Assembly: GCA_947632415.1 (NCBI GenBank) | Contig: CANRPB010000054.1 | Span: forward strand, 1 to 9,840 | Source of the DNA: an uncultured Bacilli bacterium | GTDB lineage: Bacteria; Bacillota_I; Bacilli_A; RF39; UBA660 | Direction of reading: 5' to 3' | Length of the DNA: 9,840 nt | Shown here: in pieces, positions 1-4,670 of the stretch | How the letters are laid out: each line of letters begins with the position of its first letter | How positions within the stretch are numbered: position 1 is the stretch's first letter | Translations under genes and position numbers: made by a program | Notes under the pieces: generated by a model | Database searches by the model: none | Seen by the model: only the letters and a program-made list of their open reading frames with translations | What the model was told of the DNA's origin: nothing

Positions 1-76
1 GGTGGGCGATATAGGACTCGAACCTATGACCCCCTGCTTGTAAGGCAGGTGCTCTAACCAACTGAGCTAATCGCCC
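1..76 (-). tRNA. tRNA-Val (anticodon UAC), 3' end cut by the window edge
   Basis: Read on the minus strand, this is a complete cloverleaf. The acceptor arm GGGCGAT (76-70) pairs with ATCGCCC (10-4). The D arm is GCTC/GAGC. The anticodon stem CCTGC/GCAGG encloses the 7-base loop CTTACAA, with U at position 33 and anticodon UAC, which reads valine GUN codons. The T loop is TTCGAGT. The discriminator base is A at position 3, followed by CC at positions 2-1, so CCA is encoded and its final A lies just outside the window. A strong promoter precedes it at 97-125. Other tRNA genes may follow beyond the left edge, but that cannot be seen. Confidence 0.97.
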
Positions 77-96
77 ATAACAACCAGACAGTTATA

Positions 97-125
97 AATA
101 TACCATCTGTATTTGTTTTTGTCAA
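97..125 (-). promoter_or_regulatory. Sigma-A-type promoter of tRNA-Val
   Basis: On the minus strand there is a perfect -35 box TTGACA (125-120), a 17-bp spacer, and a -10 box TATATT (102-97). The start site would be near 90, leaving a leader of about 14 bases before the first tRNA base at 76. This is the strongest promoter in the window by consensus, as expected for a stable RNA gene. I see no terminator between the upstream S1 gene (stop at 150) and this promoter, so some read-through into the tRNA is likely. Confidence 0.85.
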
Positions 126-149
126 TCATTTTTTTGATTTTTGTAGATA

Positions 150-509
150 TTATTTTTTATTTATTTTTTCAATACTATAGTCTATCCATTTTGGTAATTT
201 GTATGCTAAGGTTTTAAATCCTAGGCTTGTTTCTTTTATTTTTTTCTTTGTGTGTGGTTTATGAAGTTTGTATTCGATATTTTTTATGCTTAGTTTTAGA
301 TGGCATGATTCTTCATCTACTTCTAATATTTCTGTAAATATGGTTTCGCCTATATTTACATAGTCTGTAATGTTTTTTACAAATTCGTGTGATATTTCAG
401 AGATATGTATTAAGCCTGTATAAAATTCATCTAGTGTTACAAATGCACCGTATGTTTCTATTCCTGAAACAACACCTTTTACTATTTTTCCTTTCTTGTA
501 TTTTGACAT
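150..509 (-). CDS. yugI: S1-domain RNA-binding protein, YugI/CvfD (general stress protein 13) type
   Basis: This is a 119-residue cytoplasmic protein. Residues 5-77 form one S1 RNA-binding domain, with the hallmarks GxVxGIETYGAFV, GLIHISEIS, VKNITDYVNIGE and LKLSIK. The tail is a basic linker (about 80-95) followed by GFKTLAYKLPKWI. That tail matches the GFxTLxxKLxxWI ending of B. subtilis YugI (GSP13) and pneumococcal CvfD, which separates it from ribosomal protein S1 or PNPase. Those relatives associate with ribosomes and mRNA and act in post-transcriptional control and stress survival. The ATG at 509 is preceded by SD AGAGGTG (520-514). An extended -10 promoter lies at 532-540. The gene is divergent from Nfu, and no terminator separates it from tRNA-Val downstream. 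Family assignment is firm; the detailed role is inferred. Confidence 0.88.
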   Translation of the reverse strand: MSKYKKGKIVKGVVSGIETYGAFVTLDEFYTGLIHISEISHEFVKNITDYVNIGETIFTEILEVDEESCHLKLSIKNIEYKLHKPHTKKKIKETSLGFKTLAYKLPKWIDYSIEKINKK

Positions 510-531
510 ATTACACCTCTCAACTGTTTTT

Positions 532-540
532 ATTATATCA
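532..540 (-). promoter_or_regulatory. Extended -10 promoter of the S1-domain gene
   Basis: On the minus strand the sequence is TG-A-TATAAT (TG at 540-539, TATAAT at 537-532), a classical extended -10 element. No good -35 box lies 16-18 bases upstream, which is tolerated for extended -10 promoters. The predicted start near 525 gives a leader of about 15 bases carrying the SD at 514-520. Confidence 0.6.
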
Positions 541-564
541 TATATTTTTAATAATAAAAATGTC

Positions 565-593
565 TTTACTTAAATTATGTTTTAATATATAAT
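565..593 (+). promoter_or_regulatory. Promoter of the Nfu gene
   Basis: The -35 box TTTACT (565-570), a 17-bp spacer and a perfect -10 TATAAT (588-593) form a good sigma-A promoter. The start site would fall near 600. The ATG at 592 therefore lies inside the -10 box and cannot be translated from this promoter. The SD GGTGAT begins at about the first transcribed base. Confidence 0.7.
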
Positions 594-609
594 GTTTTTG
601 GTGATGAAA

Positions 610-837
610 ATGGATACTGAGAGGAAGATTATTGAAATTATTGATAATTTACGTCCTTATTTAGTTAGTGATGGTGGAAATATAGAGTTTTTAAAGTATG
701 AAGATGGTATTGTGTATGTTAGAATGTATGGTGCTTGCGCTAATTGCCAAATGTTGGATGTTACTTTAAAAGATGGGATTGAGGCTACTATTAAAGATGA
801 GATCCCTGATGTAAATGAGGTTGTTGTTGTAGAATGA
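610..837 (+). CDS. NifU C-terminal-domain (Nfu) iron-sulfur carrier protein
   Basis: This 75-residue protein consists of a single NifU-like C-terminal domain. It carries SDGGNIEFL (20-28), an alternating hydrophobic strand, the conserved GACANC with the CxxC pair Cys43/Cys46, TLKDGIEATIKDEIP, and a VNEVVVVE end. Nfu domains bind a [4Fe-4S] cluster, usually bridged between two subunits through CxxC, and deliver it to apoproteins in the cytosol. B. subtilis YutI is the comparable stand-alone protein. I chose the ATG at 610 because SD GGTGAT (600-605) sits 4 bases upstream and because the upstream ATG at 592 is inside the -10 box. The ATG at 604 is possible but has no SD. The gene converges on the YutH-like gene and ends in a terminator hairpin overlapping its stop codon. 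Confidence 0.92.
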   Translation: MDTERKIIEIIDNLRPYLVSDGGNIEFLKYEDGIVYVRMYGACANCQMLDVTLKDGIEATIKDEIPDVNEVVVVE

Positions 838-857
838 GTTTAGGGCTCATTTTTTTA
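833..857 (+). terminator. Rho-independent terminator of the Nfu gene
   Basis: The 6-bp stem AATGAG/CTCATT (833-838 with 846-851) encloses a 7-base loop and is followed by six T. The Nfu stop TGA (835-837) is inside the 5' arm. The minus-strand YutH-like gene ends at 847, so its stop codon lies in the other arm. On the minus strand no T-run follows, so termination mainly serves the plus strand. Confidence 0.7.
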
Positions 858-1752
858 TTAGCCATTCGATGTCTGGAAGATTACCAATTGGTTTTAGTTG
901 GTGGTAAATTTTTCTTATATAGTCTTCGGTTGTTTCTACTTTGTCAATTATTTGTTTTAGTTTTTCTTCTGGTTCTTTTTCTTCTAGGATGGTTTCGCAT
1001 AAGTCTAGATAATAACTTGGATATAGTATTCTTATAAAGAGTAAATTTATTTCATAGATATTGAGTTTGTTGTAGTATATATATTTTATTATAGTGTCTA
1101 GTATATCTATTTGTTTTATAATGCAGTCTTTGAAGTATTCGCTTATATCTCTTATTCTGCTGTCTAGTATAAATGTGGTGGGATTAAAGTATTCGGATAG
1201 GTTTGTTGATTGGGTTGTTCTGTTGTGTGATATGGTTATCGCACTATTGCCTTTTTTTATGTTTACTAATAGTGAAATGCAGTTTTCGACTATTCCTATG
1301 TAGTAATCACTACTTTCTCGTATGAGATTGTATTTTTTTCCAAATTGACTTATTTGGTATTCGACATAGTCGATTTTGTTTATCCATAGATTATACCAGT
1401 TATCTCTTTTTATTTTTTCAAATTTTTTTGTGTCTATGTACATATTACTAAATATTAGAATGTCATTCATTTCTATGATTTTGTTGGGAGTAAATGTTTG
1501 TAACATTATATAGTTTGTTCCATTTATATTGGTTGTGATTTGATGGTTGTTGTTTAGGATGATTTTATGACAGTAGGAACCTATATTTAGTAAATATCCA
1601 TGTAGTTCGTATATGATTTTTAATTCATCAATGTTTCTTTCTATTGGTTCAAATAGATAGTGTTTGTTTTGATTTTCAAATTTATATTTTTTGTTTATTT
1701 GGTGAATTTCTTGTGGGTTTAGGTTATAGTAATAATTTATTGCATTTTTCAT
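847..1752 (-). CDS. YutH-like spore-coat protein with a kinase-like (APH/CotS-type) fold
   Basis: This 301-residue protein has no signal peptide. It resembles the YutH/CotS group of spore-coat-associated proteins, which have an aminoglycoside-phosphotransferase-like fold. Recognisable landmarks in order are NWYNLWINKIDYVE (118-131), SDYYIGIVEN (148-157), ISHNRTT (174-180) where true kinases carry the HGDxxxxN catalytic loop, LDSRIRDISEYFKD (196-209) in place of the DxD metal loop, RILYPSYYLDLCE (241-253), and LPDIEWL (292-298). The canonical HxDxxxxN is absent, so catalysis is doubtful and a structural coat role is more likely. In Bacillus such proteins are made in the mother cell. The ATG at 1752 has SD TAGGTGA (1757-1763). 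Only about 30 bases separate it from the upstream terminator, and I see no clear promoter. The family call comes from motif pattern, without a search. Confidence 0.62.
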   Translation of the reverse strand: MKNAINYYYNLNPQEIHQINKKYKFENQNKHYLFEPIERNIDELKIIYELHGYLLNIGSYCHKIILNNNHQITTNINGTNYIMLQTFTPNKIIEMNDILIFSNMYIDTKKFEKIKRDNWYNLWINKIDYVEYQISQFGKKYNLIRESSDYYIGIVENCISLLVNIKKGNSAITISHNRTTQSTNLSEYFNPTTFILDSRIRDISEYFKDCIIKQIDILDTIIKYIYYNKLNIYEINLLFIRILYPSYYLDLCETILEEKEPEEKLKQIIDKVETTEDYIRKIYHQLKPIGNLPDIEWLIKK

Positions 1753-1784
1753 TTTTTCACCTACTCATTTAAATTTATGCGTAC

Positions 1785-1813
1785 AAAAAAAAATAAGCAC
1801 TAGTCTTATTTTT
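1785..1813 (-). terminator. Terminator of the repeat-protein gene
   Basis: On the minus strand a 9-bp stem AAAAATAAG/CTTATTTTT (1813-1805 with 1797-1789) closes the 7-base loop ACTAGTG, and a run of nine T follows. The stop codon TAA of the repeat protein is part of the 5' arm. It stands between this gene and the YutH-like gene, so expression of the latter depends on leakage or on a promoter not evident in the short gap. Confidence 0.75.
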
Positions 1814-2801
1814 CTATTACATTTTTTATATTATCAATAATGCCTTTGTATTTTTGGATTTCTTCATTTAATTTATCAATTTGTTCTTGCATTGTCTTAT
1901 TTTTTGATACTTCATCATCGTACATTGTTTTATAGTCTGTTGTGTTTGTTTGGTTCATATTAGGTGTTTCGTTTGGTACGTTGAAGGTTGGTTGGACTGG
2001 TTCATTAAATGAAGCATTTGGGGTTCCAAATGGTGCTTGTTCAGTAAACGCTGGGGTGTTTGATACATCAAAGGTTGGTTGGACTGGTTCACTAAATGGA
2101 GCATTTGGGGTTCCAAATGGTGTTGGTTCAGTGAATGATGGAGTGCTTGGTATATCGAAGGTTGGTTGTGCTGGTTCACTAAATGGCGCACTTGCTGTTC
2201 CAAATGGTGCTTGTTCAGTAAACGCTGGGGTGCTTGGTATATCGAAGGTTGGTTTTACTGGTTCACTAAATGGCGCACTTGGGGTTCCAAATGGTGCGGG
2301 TTCAGTAAATGATGGAGTGTTTGGTGTATCAAAGGTTGGTTGGACTGGTGTGTTAAACGATGATGTTGTTGGTACATCAAATGGGTTTGGTTGTGGTGCT
2401 TGGGTGTTTGTACTTGTTTCTTCACCAAAGTTTGGTTTATTGTTTCTTAAATCATTTACTAGTGGTGCGTTTAGTTTAAATACTTTTTTATCTTTTAACA
2501 TTATGTTGTTTATTTTTTTAGGGTTTAAGTCTTGTACTGGAACTGGTGATCCTTCTTTGTTTGCTTTTACAATTACTTTTACAAGGTTTTTGATTTCGTT
2601 CCATTCTGTATCATCTAGTGTTTCTCCTGTATACATTCCATCTATACCACTTAATTTTGTAACATATAATCTTGTGTATCCTGACTCGTCTACTTCATTT
2701 AATGAGTATATTATATATTCTTTACCATTGTTTTGAAAGTATCTTACGACATTTACAATTCCACTTTCTCCTTGGGCATTATTTATTAATACTTTATCCA
2801 T
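1806..2801 (-). CDS. Unrecognised protein with five 29-residue Pro/Phe/Thr-rich repeats and a C-terminal coiled coil
   Basis: This 331-residue protein has no signal peptide or membrane segment. Residues 1-130 form a compact-looking alpha/beta N-terminal domain (MDKVLINNAQGESG, RYFQNNGKEYIIYSL, YTRLYVTKLSG). I cannot assign it to a family, though it recalls small DUF1292-like beta domains. Residues about 147-276 are five tandem 29-residue units such as APFSEPVKPTFDIPS + TPAFTEQAPFGTAS, probably disordered or extended. The last 45 residues are a heptad-like coiled coil rich in E, K, Q and I. The start at 2801 is set by a strong SD AGAGGAGGAT (2815-2806). A TTG at 2858 would extend the frame but lies in the -35 box. 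The gene is divergent from the CotZ-like coat gene, so a coat-scaffold role is possible but unproven. Confidence 0.85.
   Translation of the reverse strand: MDKVLINNAQGESGIVNVVRYFQNNGKEYIIYSLNEVDESGYTRLYVTKLSGIDGMYTGETLDDTEWNEIKNLVKVIVKANKEGSPVPVQDLNPKKINNIMLKDKKVFKLNAPLVNDLRNNKPNFGEETSTNTQAPQPNPFDVPTTSSFNTPVQPTFDTPNTPSFTEPAPFGTPSAPFSEPVKPTFDIPSTPAFTEQAPFGTASAPFSEPAQPTFDIPSTPSFTEPTPFGTPNAPFSEPVQPTFDVSNTPAFTEQAPFGTPNASFNEPVQPTFNVPNETPNMNQTNTTDYKTMYDDEVSKNKTMQEQIDKLNEEIQKYKGIIDNIKNVIEK
1970..2363 (-). repeat. In-frame tandem repeat, period 87 bp (29 codons), about 4.5 copies
   Basis: The landmark GGTTCCAAATGG on the plus strand recurs exactly every 87 bp (the T after the G run is at 2024, 2111, 2198 and 2285). 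Since 87 is 29 codons, copy number can change without shifting the frame. Units alternate in type on the protein: SFTEP, AFTEQ, SFTEP, AFTEQ. This points to an ancestral pair (174 bp) that was duplicated. The flanking copies at both ends are degenerate, as is usual for coding arrays that expand in the middle. Confidence 0.93.
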
Positions 2802-2829
2802 TTTTATCCTCCTCTTTATTCTAACAATA

Positions 2830-2858
2830 ATGATAACAAAAAAATTGTTTTTTTTCAA
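2830..2858 (-). promoter_or_regulatory. Promoter of the repeat-protein gene
   Basis: On the minus strand there is TTGAAA (2858-2853), a 17-bp spacer and TATCAT (2835-2830). The predicted start near 2823 gives a leader of about 22 bases that contains the strong SD at 2815-2806. The surrounding sequence is extremely A/T-rich, so the call is moderate. Confidence 0.5.
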
Positions 2859-2941
2859 TACTTTTTTTTAATTTACTTAAAATATGTGGTTTATAAATTT
2901 TATTTATTGTTTTGGAAAAGGATTAATATAGGTATTAGTTC

Positions 2942-2974
2942 ACACAAAAATAAGGTACAGGAATATGCTATATT
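2942..2974 (+). promoter_or_regulatory. Candidate promoter of the CotZ-like gene (sigma-K-like or extended -10 sigma-A)
   Basis: Two readings overlap. An AC at 2944-2945, a 16-base gap and AATATGCTA (2962-2970) resemble the Bacillus sigma-K pattern AC-N16-CATAnnnTA with one mismatch, which would suit an outer-coat gene. Alternatively TG-C-TATATT (2966-2974) is an extended -10 for the vegetative polymerase. Either gives a start around 2976-2982, just before the SD. Sequence alone does not decide between them. Confidence 0.35.
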
Positions 2975-2996
2975 AGAAAAAGAAGGGGTGGATTAT

Positions 2997-3413
2997 ATGT
3001 GTAATAATGGTTCTGATGACAGCAAGTGTATTGCGGAAGTATTAACTATTATAGACATTCTACAACAAAATGCTGAATGTGGTGACGCTTGTTTAGATAC
3101 TTGTGATAGGGGCTTTTTAGGATGTTGTGTTTCTAGTGTTAACTGCAATACTAGACCAATAATGTTATATACTTGTGGTAGCAATACACCATGGGAGATG
3201 CCTATAAGTAAAGATCCTTTGGAAACTGTTACTTCAAATGTATTTAGGGTTGAAAAAGTTGATGGTGGTTGCGCTACTTTTAGAGTTTTAGCGCCTAATA
3301 CTGATACAACTTCGTTATATCCTTACATAACTACTAATTCATTTTTCACTATGAACCTTAATTGTGTTTGTTGTCTAAGATGTTTACAAGATACTTACGT
3401 TGATACTATATAA
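2997..3413 (+). CDS. Cysteine-rich spore coat protein, CotY/CotZ/ExsY family
   Basis: This 138-residue protein has 14 cysteines (positions 2, 11, 28, 32, 36, 43, 44, 50, 60, 92, 123, 125, 126, 129). It follows the CotY/CotZ/ExsY plan: a short N-terminal helix (CIAEVLTIIDILQ), the first Cys cluster CGDACLDTC, the hydrophobic PIMLYTCG, then NVFRVEKVDGGCATFRVL, and the final cluster NCVCCLRCL. Family members are 140-160 residues long and self-assemble into disulfide-linked crystalline layers of the outer coat or exosporium. The ATG at 2997 is chosen because SD AAGGGGTGGAT (2983-2993) fits it and the Cys-rich domain starts there. A GTG at 2886 would add 37 residues with no SD and no family match. 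The gene is divergent from the repeat-protein gene and ends in the terminator at 3412. Confidence 0.88.
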   Translation: MCNNGSDDSKCIAEVLTIIDILQQNAECGDACLDTCDRGFLGCCVSSVNCNTRPIMLYTCGSNTPWEMPISKDPLETVTSNVFRVEKVDGGCATFRVLAPNTDTTSLYPYITTNSFFTMNLNCVCCLRCLQDTYVDTI

Positions 3414-3460
3414 AAACGAGTTTGTGGTATTTCAATTAGAAATATCATACTCGTTTTTTT
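3412..3460. terminator. Bidirectional terminator between the coat gene and the five-gene operon
   Basis: A long imperfect hairpin pairs AAAAACGAGT (from 3412) with ACTCGTTTTT (to about 3458), and GGTATTTC with GAAATATC further in, around the loop AATTA. On the plus strand it ends in a T-run after the coat gene stop (3411-3413). On the minus strand it ends in TTTTT after the stop of the 109-residue gene (3460-3462). It thus closes two convergent transcription units. Confidence 0.88.
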
Positions 3461-3789
3461 TATTGTTCTTTTTTTATTTCAATATCTATTATGTCATCGA
3501 TTTTTATTAGTTCATTGTCGATTGTTATTATGTTTTGATTGTTTTTTCCTATAATGTATTTTTCTAGTTCTTGATCTTTGGTTTTTATTTTTACTGGTAT
3601 TTTGTATTCATGTTTTTTGTTTAGCATTATTTCTTTTATTTTTTGGTTAATAGTTTTGTTGATGGTTATTGGTGTTTCTTTTTTTGGTTCTTTTGTTTCT
3701 TCATTGTGGTTTGACATGTATACTTTTTTGTTGTTGGTTATGTCTTTTGTTATGTTGTTTGCGAATACGCTTGGAAGTTTTTTTCCCAT
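3460..3789 (-). CDS. Hypothetical 109-residue basic protein, last gene of the operon
   Basis: I do not recognise this protein. It has three visible parts. The N-terminus MGKKLPSVFANNITKDI leads to NNKKVYMS (19-26), which looks like a conserved signature. A charged low-complexity linker (HNEETKEPKKETP) follows. The C-terminal part (about 43-109) has predicted strands, including YKIPVKIKT and the ending IIDIEIKKEQ. There is no signal peptide or membrane segment. The ATG at 3789 has SD GAGGTGA (3800-3794). A TATAAT lies five bases before the SD (3811-3806), possibly an internal promoter without a -35 box. It starts 38 bases after the DUF368 gene. A small RNA-, envelope- or spore-associated protein would all fit; I would not choose. 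Confidence 0.8.
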   Translation of the reverse strand: MGKKLPSVFANNITKDITNNKKVYMSNHNEETKEPKKETPITINKTINQKIKEIMLNKKHEYKIPVKIKTKDQELEKYIIGKNNQNIITIDNELIKIDDIIDIEIKKEQ

Positions 3790-3827
3790 TTTTTCACCTC
3801 AGTAAATTATATATTTTTTTTTTTAGA

Positions 3828-4649
3828 TTATTCTAAGTTATCTAGTTTTATTGATATATAGTATCCTATTATTGATAATGGAAGCGCTAGTATTATTTGA
3901 AGGGGATTATGAGATATGGTAATGGTGTTTTTTAGTAGGATGATGGTTGTTGTTAGTGTGAATATGAGTATTACTAAGTAGGTTGATTGTTTGTATTTTT
4001 TGAATAGGATTGTTATTATTTTTGATATTATTATTGTTCCTATTATAAATCCTATTATAAATGGTATCATTATGAATAGATTTTTTTTTAGATAGTTTAT
4101 GTTCATTAGATTTCCAAATGTGTTTAAAATGGTATCGTAATAACCGAGCATCATTAGTATGGCTGTTCCGCTTATTCCTGGAATGATGCTGGAGGCGGAG
4201 TCTATTATTCCTATTCCTATTAGTTTTATGAATTCACTGAGATTATATTCTAATATATGATTATTGGCTATGGTGTTATGGGGTGCTAATGTTATGGCTA
4301 GTATGATAGTTAGGGTTAGTATAATTATTGTGCTTTTTTTTGGGGGTTTTATTTCTTTTATTAGTTGGGGAGTTCCACCAATGATCATTCCAATAAAAAG
4401 TAACATAGTCGGAAGATAATAGTTGTTTAGGCACTTTACTATTATTTTACTTGTTAGGATAATGGCTAGTATGATTCCTGTTCCTGTTTTCATTAGGAAG
4501 GGGGCATTTTGTTTAAATTCTTTTTTGATGTTGGATATTGCTGATAGTATTTTTTCGTATATTCCTAGGGTTATGGCTAACATGGATCCTGATACACCCG
4601 GTATTATTTTGCCCATTCCGATAATGAAGCCTTTAATAATTAAGTTCAT
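3828..4649 (-). CDS. DUF368 membrane protein, PopT-like undecaprenyl-phosphate translocase
   Basis: This 273-residue integral membrane protein has about 8-9 hydrophobic segments. It shows the internal duplication typical of DUF368: GKIIPGVSGSMLAITLG (13-29) with YEKIL, and SSIIPGISGTAILMMLG (153-169) with YDTIL. Each half contains the re-entrant PGxSG motif. Members of this family, with DedA proteins, have been identified as transporters that flip undecaprenyl phosphate back across the cytoplasmic membrane, recycling the lipid carrier for peptidoglycan and teichoic acid synthesis. Length matches the family. The ATG at 4649 has SD TAGGTGA (4653-4660), 21 bases after the helicase stop, so it is likely co-transcribed. 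Coupling with HtrA in one operon suggests an envelope theme. Substrate specificity is inferred from the family. Confidence 0.9.
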   Translation of the reverse strand: MNLIIKGFIIGMGKIIPGVSGSMLAITLGIYEKILSAISNIKKEFKQNAPFLMKTGTGIILAIILTSKIIVKCLNNYYLPTMLLFIGMIIGGTPQLIKEIKPPKKSTIIILTLTIILAITLAPHNTIANNHILEYNLSEFIKLIGIGIIDSASSIIPGISGTAILMMLGYYDTILNTFGNLMNINYLKKNLFIMIPFIIGFIIGTIIISKIITILFKKYKQSTYLVILIFTLTTTIILLKNTITISHNPLQIILALPLSIIGYYISIKLDNLE

Positions 4650-4670
4650 TAAATCACCTAATTATTTTTA

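Noticed and set aside
121..137. Terminator after the S1-domain gene
   Set aside because: AATCA/TGATT can pair but no T-run follows on the minus strand, and the sequence overlaps the -35 of tRNA-Val.
592..609. ATG at 592 as the Nfu start
   Set aside because: It overlaps the -10 TATAAT (588-593), so it would not be transcribed from that promoter. The ATG at 610 has GGTGAT at proper spacing.
1970..2363. CRISPR-like regular repeats
   Set aside because: Whole 87-bp units are similar, with no unique spacers, and the array is in frame inside a gene with codon-length periodicity.
1942..2736. A 264-codon open frame on the plus strand opposite the repeat protein
   Set aside because: It is open because the 87-bp repeat keeps all frames in phase. 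It has no SD, an implausible Gly/Val/Ser-rich composition, and the opposite strand has SD, promoter, terminator and coiled coil.
2802..2858. Upstream TTG start for the repeat protein
   Set aside because: The TTG is part of the -35 TTGAAA and has no SD, whereas the ATG at 2801 has AGAGGAGGAT.
2886..2996. GTG start extending the coat protein by 37 residues
   Set aside because: There is no SD before 2886, the extension matches nothing in the family, and the candidate promoter lies inside it.
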